Origin: Clostridiaceae bacterium
GTDB taxonomy: Bacteria; Bacillota; Clostridia; DSM-8532
DNA: 64,000 bases
Direction of reading: 5' to 3'
Assembly (NCBI GenBank): GCA_012521705.1
Contig: JAAYLX010000042.1
Span: 24,340-88,339 of the forward strand
Under the pieces are notes generated by a model. It was given only the letters and a program-made list of their open reading frames with translations. It searched no databases and was not told where the DNA came from. The position numbers were made by a program, and so were the translations under genes. This document shows positions 52,523-61,102 of this stretch, one piece after another. Every line of letters starts with the position of its first letter. The first letter of the stretch is position 1.

Positions 52523-55132
52523 ATGAAAAGGAAAGTTCAGTATCACATTACAGACAGCGTAGAAACACTTGAGCTCACTTTAAAGAAAGTCAGAGAAGCG
52601 CAGAAGATCTTTTCGTCCTATACTCAGGAACAAGTTGACAAAATCTTTTTGGCTGCGGCTACAGCAGCAAACAAAGCGAGAATTCCCCTTGCAAAAATGG
52701 CTGTTGCAGAAACAGGTATGGGCATTGTAGAAGACAAGGTAATTAAGAATCACTATGCTGCAGAGTATATTTACAATGCTTATAAAAACACAAAAACATG
52801 TGGAGTGCTGGAAGAGGATAAGTCCTTCGGCACAAAGACAATAGCCGAACCGGTTGGTATAATTGCAGCGGTAATACCAACTACAAACCCAACTTCCACT
52901 GCGATATTCAAAACACTTATTGCACTTAAAACAAGAAACGGAATTGTATTAAGCCCTCATCCGAGAGCTAAAAACTGCACAATAGAAGCTGCGAAAATAG
53001 TCCTTGAGGCAGCGGTAGAAGCCGGAGCTCCCGAAGGAATCATTGGTTGGATTGACGTTCCTTCTTTGGAACTGACAAATATGGTTATGAAAGAGTGCGA
53101 CCTCATCCTTGCCACCGGTGGACCCGGAATGGTAAAAGCAGCATATTCTTCCGGCAAACCTGCCATAGGAGTTGGCCCCGGAAATACTCCTGCTATTATA
53201 GACAGCTCTGCCGACATAAAATTAGCCGTAAACTCCATCATTCATTCAAAAACATTTGACAATGGTATGATTTGTGCTTCCGAGCAGTCAGCTATTGTAC
53301 TTGCAGATATTTATGACGAAGTAAAAGAAGAATTTAAGAAGCGCAATTGTTATTTCCTCAATAAAAACGAAATTGAAAAAGTACGTAAGACCATAATTAT
53401 AAACGGCGCCCTGAATGCAAAAATCGTAGGTCAGCCTGCATATAAAATCGCCGAGCTTGCCGGAGTGAAAGTTCCGGAAAGCACCAAAATTCTGATTGGT
53501 GAAGTTGAAAAGGTTGATATTTCAGAAGAATTCGCTCATGAGAAACTGTCTCCGGTACTTGCCATGTATAAGGCAGAAAGTTTCGAAGACGCAATGGACA
53601 AGGCAGAGCACCTTATTGCTGATGGCGGATATGGCCATACCTCTTCAGTCTATCTCAATGTCACAACCGCCCAGGATAAACTCAATGCGTTCCAGGCGCG
53701 CATGAAAACCTGTCGTGTTCTTGTAAATACACCTTCTTCTTTCGGTGGAATAGGCGATCTTTACAACTTCAAACTTGCTCCATCTCTTACTCTCGGCTGC
53801 GGTTCATGGGGCGGTAACTCTGTTTCAGAAAATGTAGGCGTTAAACATCTTCTTAATATCAAGACTGTAGCAGAGAGGAGAGAAAACATGCTTTGGTTCA
53901 GAACACCTCAAAAGGTTTACATAAAGAGAGGCTGCCTGCCGGTTGCTCTTGACGAACTGAAAAATGTACTTGGCAAAAAGAAAGCATTCATTGTTACAGA
54001 CTCATTCCTGTATAACAATGGATATACAAAGACAGTTACCGATAAATTAAATGAGATGGGTATAGTTCATACTACTTTCTTTGACGTTGCACCCGATCCG
54101 ACTTTGGAAAGCGCCAGAAAAGGTGCCGAGGCAATGAAGGCATTCCAGCCCGACTGCATTATTGCATTAGGTGGCGGTTCTGCCATGGATGCTGCAAAAA
54201 TCATGTGGGTACTTTATGAACATCCTGAAGCAGACTTCATGGATATGGCTATGCGTTTTGTTGATATCCGCAAGCGTGTTTACACATTCCCAAAGATGGG
54301 TGAAAAGGCATACTTTATCGCAGTTCCCACATCAGCAGGTACAGGTTCGGAGGTTACACCCTTTGCAGTTATTACAGATGAGAAGACAGGCGTAAAATAT
54401 CCTTTGGCGGACTACGAGCTTCTGCCGAACATGGCCATTGTAGATGCTGACCTTATGATGAACATGCCCAAGGGACTTACAGCCGCATCAGGTATTGATG
54501 CCCTCACCCACGCCATAGAAGCGTACGCTTCAATGCTTGCTACTGAATACACTGATGCCCTGGCATTAAAAGCAATCAGATTAATCTTTGACTATCTGCC
54601 CAGGGCTTATGAAAACGGAGCTCTTGACGCTGAAGCGAGGGAGAGAATGGCAAATGCTTCAACTATAGCCGGTATGGCCTTTGCAAATGCATTCCTCGGT
54701 ATCTGCCACTCAATGGCACATAAACTTGGTGCGTTCTATCATCTGCCCCATGGTATAGCCAATGCGCTCCTGATTACAGACGTAATAAAATTCAATGCAT
54801 CTGAGGCTCCGACAAAAATGGGTACATTCCCGCAGTATGACCATCCGCACACATTGAGAAGATATGCTGAAATTGCTGAATATCTGGGTATAAAAGGTGA
54901 CAGCGACACCGAAAAACTTGACAACCTTATAGCCAAAATCCAGGAGCTGAAGGATAAGGTAGGCATCAAAAAGACAATTCGTGATTATGGAATTGATGAA
55001 AAAACATTCCTTAACAATCTGGATGAGATGACAGAACAGGCATTTGATGACCAGTGCACCGGTGCTAATCCGCGTTACCCGCTCATCAGCGAAATGAAGG
55101 AAATTTATTTGAAAGCATATTATGGAGAATAA
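52523..55132 (+). CDS. adhE: Bifunctional acetaldehyde/alcohol dehydrogenase
   Basis: Key enzyme of ethanol formation: reduces acetyl-CoA to acetaldehyde and then to ethanol with NADH, and is known to form filaments (spirosomes). 869 residues, standard length. The N-terminal aldehyde dehydrogenase half (about 1-430) has IPTTNPTSTAIFKTL, catalytic Cys251 in NGMICASEQS and the linker NVGVKHLLNIKTVAERRENM. The C-terminal iron-dependent alcohol dehydrogenase half (about 455-869) has GGGSAMDAAK, TSAGTGSEVTPFAVI, DALTHAIEAY and CHSMAHKLGAFYHLPHG with the iron ligands. From memory it is strongly similar to C. thermocellum AdhE. ATG 52523 follows AGAAGGAG; an in-frame ATG 45 bp upstream is disfavoured. 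Probably regulated by Rex. A kinase-like gene follows after 13 bp. Confidence 0.97.
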   Translation: MKRKVQYHITDSVETLELTLKKVREAQKIFSSYTQEQVDKIFLAAATAANKARIPLAKMAVAETGMGIVEDKVIKNHYAAEYIYNAYKNTKTCGVLEEDKSFGTKTIAEPVGIIAAVIPTTNPTSTAIFKTLIALKTRNGIVLSPHPRAKNCTIEAAKIVLEAAVEAGAPEGIIGWIDVPSLELTNMVMKECDLILATGGPGMVKAAYSSGKPAIGVGPGNTPAIIDSSADIKLAVNSIIHSKTFDNGMICASEQSAIVLADIYDEVKEEFKKRNCYFLNKNEIEKVRKTIIINGALNAKIVGQPAYKIAELAGVKVPESTKILIGEVEKVDISEEFAHEKLSPVLAMYKAESFEDAMDKAEHLIADGGYGHTSSVYLNVTTAQDKLNAFQARMKTCRVLVNTPSSFGGIGDLYNFKLAPSLTLGCGSWGGNSVSENVGVKHLLNIKTVAERRENMLWFRTPQKVYIKRGCLPVALDELKNVLGKKKAFIVTDSFLYNNGYTKTVTDKLNEMGIVHTTFFDVAPDPTLESARKGAEAMKAFQPDCIIALGGGSAMDAAKIMWVLYEHPEADFMDMAMRFVDIRKRVYTFPKMGEKAYFIAVPTSAGTGSEVTPFAVITDEKTGVKYPLADYELLPNMAIVDADLMMNMPKGLTAASGIDALTHAIEAYASMLATEYTDALALKAIRLIFDYLPRAYENGALDAEARERMANASTIAGMAFANAFLGICHSMAHKLGAFYHLPHGIANALLITDVIKFNASEAPTKMGTFPQYDHPHTLRRYAEIAEYLGIKGDSDTEKLDNLIAKIQELKDKVGIKKTIRDYGIDEKTFLNNLDEMTEQAFDDQCTGANPRYPLISEMKEIYLKAYYGE

Positions 55133-55145
55133 GGAGGCTGGAACC

Positions 55146-55895
55146 ATGGAATTAAAAGAACTTATTGCAGTCAGACCTGCCAAGAAAGTTTATAAAGACG
55201 GTGACCTGGCAATCAAGGTATTTGAGGAAGGATTCTCGAAAGCGGACATACTTAACGAAGCATTGAATCATGCCCGGGTAGAGGAGACAGGTTTACCTAT
55301 TCCCAGAATTCATGAGGTAACAAAAATCGGTAATCAATGGGCAATAGTTATGGATTTTATCAAAGGCAAGACTTTGACCCAGCTTATGAAAGAAAACCCG
55401 GACAAGTTTGAAGAATATATGAACCGCTTCGTTGACATACAGCTTTTGATACACAGTAAAAAGGCTCCTTTGCTCAATAAGCACAGGGACAAGATGCACA
55501 GAAAGATTTCAGAATCCGGACTTGATGCAACTACAAGGTATGAATTGCATACCAGGCTTGAAAGCATGCCAAAGCATACAAAAATATGTCACGGTGATTT
55601 CCACCCCAGCAATATAATCTGCGGTGAAGACGGTGTGGACTACATCATAGACTGGTCCCATGCAACTCAGGGTAATGCCAGCGCAGATACAGCAAGAACC
55701 TATTTACTCTTCTGTCTGGAAGGGGACATGAGAAAAGCTGATTATTACATGAATTTATTCTGCAAAAAGAGTGATACTGCAAAACAGTACGTTCAAAAAT
55801 GGCTTCCTATAGTGGCAGCTTCCCAATTGGTAAAGGGCAAGCCTGAAGAACGTGAATTCTTGATAAGATGGACCAACGTTGTTGATTTTGAATAG
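55146..55895 (+). CDS. APH-fold kinase (aminoglycoside phosphotransferase family)
   Basis: Predicted small-molecule kinase of 249 residues with the eukaryotic-like kinase fold. The catalytic loop is CHGDFHPSNIICG (about residues 155-167, with Asp and Asn), and the metal-binding Asp is in YIIDWSHATQGN (about 173-184). Residues 70-90 (WAIVMDFIKGKTLTQLMKEN) make the hinge. Proteins of this type phosphorylate sugars, choline, homoserine or antibiotics; the substrate here is unknown, and resistance is not implied. ATG 55146 follows AAGGAGG. It lies 13 bp after adhE and before a terminator, so it is likely transcribed with adhE, an unusual partnership that may point to metabolism rather than resistance. 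Confidence 0.8.
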   Translation: MELKELIAVRPAKKVYKDGDLAIKVFEEGFSKADILNEALNHARVEETGLPIPRIHEVTKIGNQWAIVMDFIKGKTLTQLMKENPDKFEEYMNRFVDIQLLIHSKKAPLLNKHRDKMHRKISESGLDATTRYELHTRLESMPKHTKICHGDFHPSNIICGEDGVDYIIDWSHATQGNASADTARTYLLFCLEGDMRKADYYMNLFCKKSDTAKQYVQKWLPIVAASQLVKGKPEEREFLIRWTNVVDFE

Positions 55896-55928
55896 ACCAT
55901 ATACATATTCCTCCTTTTAAATGGTTAA

Positions 55929-55962
55929 ACCTTCGCATTAGTGCGAAGGTCTTTTTTTTTTT
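55929..55962 (+). terminator. Terminator of the adhE-kinase operon
   Basis: Perfect arms ACCTTCGCA and TGCGAAGGT with a 4-base TTAG loop, followed by a run of at least ten T. Confidence 0.92.
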
Positions 55963-56091
55963 GAAATTTGATTTGTGTCACATAAGAAAACCATACTAAG
56001 ATATATAATTTGGGCAGAGGAAAGATAAGAAATAGCCCGGGTTGTTTATCCTTATTAATAAATTGATTAAATCGAACAGGAGGAGAATAGT

Positions 56092-56805
56092 ATGAAGAAA
56101 TTTAACGCGACTAGTAAACTTGGAGATATAGTAGCTGAATTCCCGAAAGCATCAGAGCTTTTCAAACAATATAAAATTGATTTTTGCTGCGGAGGCAACA
56201 GGCCGCTCAAAGAAGCCATTGAGGAAGCCAATCTAAATGAACAGTTTATTTTGGAGAAACTCAATGAATTGTACGCAGAATATACCAACAAGAATGAGAA
56301 GGACAGAAACTGGCAGGAGGCCCCGCTTGGTGAATTGGTTGAACATATTCTGAACAAACACCATGCTTTTATGTGGGCTGAACTTCCCAATATCAGTGAG
56401 CTTACAACAAAAATTCTCAGAGTCCATGGAACACATCATCCTGAACTGTTTAAAGTACACAAGTTGTTCCACATGCTCAAAATGGAGCTGGAATCACATC
56501 TTACAAAAGAAGAGGAGATTCAGTACCCGGCCATCAGCAAATTTGAAAAAAGCGGAAACAAGGATGATCTTAAAGAAGCCGTCAGAATTATTAAGGAGCT
56601 GGAGGACGAGCACACCGGGGCGGGAGATATTCTTAAAGAACTAAGGGTAATTACAAATGATTATGCTGTTCCCGCAGACGGTTGCACGACTTACAGATTG
56701 ACCTATGACAAGCTCCGGGAAATGGAGTCAGATCTCTTTCAACACATACATCTGGAAAACAATATTCTGTTTCCAAGGCTTTTTGAAATGGAAAAGAAGG
56801 GTTAA
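56092..56805 (+). CDS. scdA: Iron-sulfur cluster repair di-iron protein (RIC/ScdA/YtfE)
   Basis: Cytoplasmic repair protein for iron-sulfur centres damaged by nitric oxide or oxygen, 237 residues, normal length. The N-terminal ScdA_N domain (1-60) carries the family's FCCGGNRPL near residues 31-39. The hemerythrin-like domain supplies the di-iron ligands: His in HILNKHHAFMW (about 84-94), GTHHPELFKVHKLFH, HLTKEEEIQYPAI, DEHTGAGDIL and HIHLENNILFPRL near the end. AGGAGGAG precedes the ATG. A TATAAT box lies at 56004-56009. Separated by terminators from neighbours, so independently controlled. Confidence 0.93.
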   Translation: MKKFNATSKLGDIVAEFPKASELFKQYKIDFCCGGNRPLKEAIEEANLNEQFILEKLNELYAEYTNKNEKDRNWQEAPLGELVEHILNKHHAFMWAELPNISELTTKILRVHGTHHPELFKVHKLFHMLKMELESHLTKEEEIQYPAISKFEKSGNKDDLKEAVRIIKELEDEHTGAGDILKELRVITNDYAVPADGCTTYRLTYDKLREMESDLFQHIHLENNILFPRLFEMEKKG

Positions 56806-56829
56806 TGCTAAAAAGTATGATCTTCTTAA

Positions 56830-56868
56830 TAAAACTCCCTCAGTATGTTTTATGCTGAGGGAGTTTTA
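56830..56868. terminator. Bidirectional terminator between scdA and tag
   Basis: Perfect arms AAAACTCCCTCAG (56831-56843) and CTGAGGGAGTTTT (56855-56867) around an 11-base loop. The stop codon of the minus-strand gene lies within the loop, so the last codons of tag are part of the stem. Confidence 0.85.
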
Positions 56869-57425
56869 TATACTTCTTTATGCCTGAAACAATAAGTTAA
56901 ATGATCGTTTATTATTCCGGTAGCCTGAAGGTGAGCGTAGATGATTGTACTTCCTAAAAATCTGAATCCTCTTGATTTCAGGTCTTTACTTACTCTGTCA
57001 GAAAGCTCGGATGTGGCAGGCATCTGTGAAATATCATCCCAATGATTTATTACCGGCTTATTATTGACGAAGGACCAGATGTAATTGTCAAAGCTTCCGA
57101 ATTCCTTCTGTATTTTAATGAACTGCCGGGCATTGTTTATGGAGGCTTCAATCTTTCGTCTGTTTCTGATTATCCCGCTATCCTGCATAAGTTCATTTAT
57201 TTTGTTTTCGTCATATTGGGCAACTTTTTCCACGTCAAAACCATCATAAGCTTTTCTGTAGTTTTCTCTTCTACGTAGGATGGTGATCCAGCTCAATCCT
57301 GCCTGGGCAGACTCAAGAACCAAAAATTCAAAATGTGTTCTGTCATCATGAACCGGAACTCCCCACTCTTCATCATGGTATTTGACGTATAATTCATCGG
57401 TACCGCACCAGGGGCATCTTTTCAA
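56850..57425 (-). CDS. tag: DNA-3-methyladenine glycosylase I
   Basis: Base-excision repair enzyme that removes 3-methyladenine from alkylated DNA, 191 residues. The zinc and base-pocket features are present: RCPWCGTDELYVKYHDEEWG (residues 3-22), with Cys and His ligands, FEFLVLESAQAGLSWITIL, the R-R-E-N-Y-R-K-A-F-like RRRENYRKAYDGFD, and the C-terminal ATGIINDHLTYCFRHKE with further zinc ligands. TTG at 57425 is taken as the start since GAGGTG lies 8 bp upstream; an in-frame ATG 30 bp earlier (57455) is an alternative. Minus strand, divergent from the next gene. Confidence 0.92.
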   Translation of the reverse strand: MKRCPWCGTDELYVKYHDEEWGVPVHDDRTHFEFLVLESAQAGLSWITILRRRENYRKAYDGFDVEKVAQYDENKINELMQDSGIIRNRRKIEASINNARQFIKIQKEFGSFDNYIWSFVNNKPVINHWDDISQMPATSELSDRVSKDLKSRGFRFLGSTIIYAHLQATGIINDHLTYCFRHKEVYKTPSA

Positions 57426-57586
57426 AATAGTCACCTCATTCTTGATTTTGTGCAAAGTAGGGTATTTTTGTATAATATTTATATTAAGTGTTCACACTGC
57501 ATGAAATCCATGGACAGAAAATTTACCCATAATCAGCATACTGGAATCATGATTGCTTTACAAGGGACAATATGGAGGTATGGGCC

Positions 57587-59038
57587 ATGAGGCAATACAG
57601 AGTTTTCATAATTATTCTTCTGACTTTAATGCAAATAACTGTTCCGCAATTAGCTTTTGCAAATTCAGGGCCGGTTTACATAGAAGGTTATCCCTCCTAT
57701 GAAGTTATGGCTGTGGACAAAGAATGTCCAATAAGGGTCGGGAGTGAAAAACTGACTTTTGATCTTACAGATAACGATAGTTATAAAATGACTGTCTGGG
57801 GTAAGGTTCAGGCATCCTATGTTATGGAAAACCCAACTGAAAGGGATATATCAGTGAAGATGGCTTTCCCTTTTGTCAGCAGAATTGATGACCTTATCAG
57901 TAACGATATTGAAATTACTGCTGACGGTGTAAAACTGGACTACGAAATCTTTATCGGAGATGTGGTAAACAGCTATGGGGACCCCTCTGAGGAAGAAAGC
58001 AGCGCAGATTTGAGTTTTGAAAAGATAGTGGGCTCAATTACCGAAGAACCTTATAAGGCAGAGAATTTTACCGCGACTGAAAAGGGGAAACTCTATCTTA
58101 TTAATGTCAAACCAACCGCCGATGAAAGAATCAATTTTGCAGTAAGCTTTTCCTTTGACAAAAATAGAAGCAAGGTGCTGATAAATGGCTTTAACCGGTA
58201 TGAACGCCAGTCTTCCCATGTCAGAATAGCATCCTGGTGTTACGAGCCTCAAACTTTGGAGATATTTGTTTTAGGTGAGGATATAGATTTTGATATTGAA
58301 GTATATTCCGACGGTGAATTAAGTGAAAAAACCGAGAATTATTCGTACGAAATTAAAACAGAAGACGTTGAACTTAAATCTTATCTTCTTCAAATTGCGG
58401 AAGAATACCGGCAGGAATATTTAAGAATGAGAGGAATACCGGAATCTGCGATTCTTAATTTTACCGAAAACAAGATTTATAATCTTTTTGGAAGAGCTTT
58501 GGACAGAGCCCTTAATGCCAATGAAGGCTACAGTTCCTGGGAAGATATTGTAAGTCAGAACTATTTCGAAAGAATTTTTACGTTGGTATACAATGTTGAT
58601 TTTCCCGCAAAGTCAAAGAAAAATGTGACGGTTTCCTATAAAGCCGCAGCCACCATGGACAAAAGAAGGACCCGGGAACCGGTATATACCTTGAATTACA
58701 TTCTTAACCCCGCCCGGTACTGGGCTGGCTTTGGTAACCTTGATATTGAAATTATCACTCCTGAAGAAGCTCCGTTTATCTTAGACAGCAGTATTGAGTT
58801 TTATAAGGTACAAGACCGGCTGTACAGGGCACATTTGGATTCCCTGCCTCAAAATGACCTGACGTTTTCGGTATACGAAAAGGAAAAGATAACAGTATTG
58901 GACAGGGTTTTTTCAAATCCGTACACGTTTTATTTTTCGGCCATAATTCTCTTGATTGTCCTTTTGGTGGCAGCAATTATTTTTGCAGTGCAACTGATAA
59001 AACGGATATGGGTCAAGAAATCAGGGGATGATAGATAG
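57587..59038 (+). CDS. Exported protein with C-terminal membrane anchor, unknown function
   Basis: Predicted surface protein of 483 residues that I do not recognise. A signal peptide (FIIILLTLMQITVPQLAFA) is followed by a large extracellular part that reads as mainly beta strands (VWGKVQASYVMENPTERDIS, VKMAFPFVSRIDDLISNDIE, VTVSYKAAATMDKRR) with a helical middle (about residues 270-340). A single C-terminal helix (FYFSAIILLIVLLVAAIIFA) and a short basic cytoplasmic end (KRIWVKKSGDDR) follow. The extracellular pattern, tandem beta-sandwich-like segments speaking of developed adhesion or interfacial interaction, is descriptive only. ATG 57587 is preceded by GGAGG at 8 bp. Monocistronic. Confidence 0.75.
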   Translation: MRQYRVFIIILLTLMQITVPQLAFANSGPVYIEGYPSYEVMAVDKECPIRVGSEKLTFDLTDNDSYKMTVWGKVQASYVMENPTERDISVKMAFPFVSRIDDLISNDIEITADGVKLDYEIFIGDVVNSYGDPSEEESSADLSFEKIVGSITEEPYKAENFTATEKGKLYLINVKPTADERINFAVSFSFDKNRSKVLINGFNRYERQSSHVRIASWCYEPQTLEIFVLGEDIDFDIEVYSDGELSEKTENYSYEIKTEDVELKSYLLQIAEEYRQEYLRMRGIPESAILNFTENKIYNLFGRALDRALNANEGYSSWEDIVSQNYFERIFTLVYNVDFPAKSKKNVTVSYKAAATMDKRRTREPVYTLNYILNPARYWAGFGNLDIEIITPEEAPFILDSSIEFYKVQDRLYRAHLDSLPQNDLTFSVYEKEKITVLDRVFSNPYTFYFSAIILLIVLLVAAIIFAVQLIKRIWVKKSGDDR

Positions 59039-59039
59039 A

Positions 59040-59206
59040 ACTCCGAAGTTAAACCTTTATACATAAAACTATTTACAAAAGACTATTTTCAAAAACAAAT
59101 TACACATAAACAAAACAAATACCCCTAATCCAAAACAAACCCAAAACAAAAGCGAAAGCCAAACCCGAAAACAAATTCAGATCCAGAAAAGACTATTTGA
59201 CTATAA
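59040..59206. other. A/C-rich, G-poor intergenic tract
   Basis: About 165 bases dominated by AAACAAA- and AACCC-like runs with very few G, between two convergent genes. No reading frame of note, no exact tandem unit. The strand-biased composition is unlike neighbouring intergenic DNA. Confidence 0.6.
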
Positions 59207-59207
59207 A

Positions 59208-59254
59208 AAGTACACCTCCAAATATCAGAAGGGTCTGACTTTTGGGGTGTACTT
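59208..59254. repeat. Palindrome related to the one at 16.8 kb, bidirectional terminator
   Basis: The left arm AAGTACACCTCCAAATATCA (starting at 59209) pairs with TTTGGGGTGTACTT ending at 59254 through AAGTACACC/GGTGTACTT and an inner TCAGA/TCTGA. A-run before and T-rich sequence after allow termination of both convergent genes. The arms match those of the element at 16822-16869. Confidence 0.7.
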
Positions 59255-59266
59255 TATTTCATTAAA

Positions 59267-60847
59267 CTATTCTTCGCATAATTTCTTTTCGGGCTTGCAC
59301 TTAGGCTTTACCACGTCAAGAGGTCTCATCATATCGTGATCTTCATGTTCAAGAATGTGGCAGTGGTATACATACCTTCCGGTATAGGGGCCAAACTTGA
59401 CCAGTATTCTTGTTATATAGCCTGGAGGAGCCTGAACCAGGTCTTTCCAGCCTCTCTCATTTGGCAGCGGCGACTCCGGCTCCCCGGTGTATCTTATCTG
59501 GCCGGTCTGGGTATATGCTGCCGTGTCAATAGGAATTCTGTCAAGTATCTGGAACTGTATCTGGTGCAAATGAATGGGATGCACACCCAGTCCGGTGTTG
59601 ATAATCCGCCAGCATTCCAGTTCGCCCACTACCGGATCTTCTGCTACTCCATCCATGAATTCATGATTGTTTAGCATAAACAGCGGACGCGCGTATTCAT
59701 CCTGACCAACATCAATTGTGATATCTCTGGTCCTCTTCACATCACATTCATGGTACCTCTTTATTCTGCTTAAGAACTGAGGTACGGTGCTGGTATCTTC
59801 AGAAGTCCTCGGTATTACCCTGAACTGCATGATTCTTCCGTCAGTTGACGGGTCGGGCTCTGCTCCGAAATCAAAAGGCGTTCTTGCAGAATTTGTAAGG
59901 GTAATACTTGTGCCCGGTTCCTGATTGGAAAAATCGATTACTACATCCATGCGTTCAGCCGGCGCTATTGTTATTTCGTCCAGACGCACAGGCCTTTCAA
60001 GGAGTCCTCCGTCAGATCCTATCTGGATGAACTGTTGACCTGAACTCAGCCGCATTTTATAGAATCTCTCGTTTGAACCATTCAAAATGCGGAACCGGTA
60101 TTTTCTCTGTTCGACTTCCAGATACGGCCATGCCTTTCCGTTGACTATAATTGTGTCTCCGGCAAAACCAGGAGTAATGGAAGGATTGGGGAAGTCGGGC
60201 GGCGGATTCGGGACCTCGAATGTGGAGGGGTAGAACAAGGATCCGTCTTCATTGAAGGTCTTATCCTGAATTACCAGCGGTATCTCGTATATTCCGGAAG
60301 GCAGGTTTAATGCCCGTTCTTCTTCACTGCGGATAATATACATTCCTGCAAGCCCTGCGTATACATTCAGACGGGTAATCCCAAGCGCATGGTCATGATA
60401 CCAGAGAGCTGTTGGACGCTGGGTGTTGGGGTATGTATAAACTTTTCTGGTAAACCGGGGCCCGCATTTCTGGAAGTTGTTTGTGTACCAGGCATCGGGA
60501 TATCCGTCACTTTCCGGTTCAACTTCAGCCCCGTGCAGGTGGACAACGGTCCTTACTTCGGGCATGTTATGACCGGAGCTGTGAAGGCTTCTGTCAATGG
60601 GCAGAAAATGTTTATCAGGCAAATTATTTATCCATAGTACATTTGTTGTTTCTCCCTGTTCCACTTCTATAGTGGGTCCAGGAACTTGTCCCTCATAACC
60701 CCATACCTTGGTAGGACTTAGCTGACTGTGGAACTGATGGAAGAATTCCACCATTCTCACTTCATAATAGGTGCTATTTTTACCTCTTTCCTTGGGCTTA
60801 AGAACCTTTGGGATGGGGAGGGGGTCCATAAATGGTCTTAACCGCAT
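59267..60847 (-). CDS. CotA-like multicopper oxidase
   Basis: Three-domain multicopper oxidase (laccase/bilirubin oxidase type), 526 residues, similar in length to the Bacillus spore coat laccase CotA. Copper ligand motifs: VVHLHGAEV and ALWYHDHALG (type 2/3), HPIHLHQIQF and YVYHCHILEHEDHDMM, which provides the type 1 His-Cys-His set with axial Met. The start FMDPLPIPKVLKP matches the CotA N-terminus style. No signal peptide, as in CotA. In an anaerobe, oxygen-using laccase activity is notable; a spore coat location would fit. ATG 60847 is taken as start since GGAG lies 8 bp upstream; an ATG 6 bp earlier is too close. A CATANNNTA-like box precedes it. Confidence 0.92.
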   Translation of the reverse strand: MRLRPFMDPLPIPKVLKPKERGKNSTYYEVRMVEFFHQFHSQLSPTKVWGYEGQVPGPTIEVEQGETTNVLWINNLPDKHFLPIDRSLHSSGHNMPEVRTVVHLHGAEVEPESDGYPDAWYTNNFQKCGPRFTRKVYTYPNTQRPTALWYHDHALGITRLNVYAGLAGMYIIRSEEERALNLPSGIYEIPLVIQDKTFNEDGSLFYPSTFEVPNPPPDFPNPSITPGFAGDTIIVNGKAWPYLEVEQRKYRFRILNGSNERFYKMRLSSGQQFIQIGSDGGLLERPVRLDEITIAPAERMDVVIDFSNQEPGTSITLTNSARTPFDFGAEPDPSTDGRIMQFRVIPRTSEDTSTVPQFLSRIKRYHECDVKRTRDITIDVGQDEYARPLFMLNNHEFMDGVAEDPVVGELECWRIINTGLGVHPIHLHQIQFQILDRIPIDTAAYTQTGQIRYTGEPESPLPNERGWKDLVQAPPGYITRILVKFGPYTGRYVYHCHILEHEDHDMMRPLDVVKPKCKPEKKLCEE

Positions 60848-60878
60848 AAGCATATCTCCATAGCATGTCTTACTGCTA

Positions 60879-60887
60879 TATAATATG
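60879..60887 (-). promoter_or_regulatory. Possible sporulation sigma -10 box before the multicopper oxidase gene
   Basis: On the minus strand CATATTATA matches the CATANNNTA form of mother-cell sigma E/K -10 boxes, 32 bp before the start codon. A convincing -35 was not found at the usual spacing, so this is tentative. The rest of 60888-61102 shows nothing recognisable. Confidence 0.3.
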
Positions 60888-61102
60888 TCTGTGAGTATGA
60901 TGGTGATAGTAAACAGGACGCCTTTGCAGGAGAATAGTGTATGACTTTGTTTTAAACCGAAAAATTTGTGACTAATATGGCAATAGTATCATTAATAACA
61001 GAACTATTAGTTTGGAAACACTCCAACTATTGAACTGAAATATCCCCGATTCCTGATCTGTAATTTTCAACTCCGATATATAACATTTATACTAAGTCTA
61101 CT

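Noticed and set aside
55146..55895. Antibiotic resistance gene
   Set aside because: The APH fold alone does not show resistance; context with adhE and no mobile element argues for metabolism.
55972..55986. FNR/CRP-type site TTTGTGTCACATAAG before scdA
   Set aside because: The half-sites TGTG and CACA are too close together for the usual 6-base spacing, so the match is poor.
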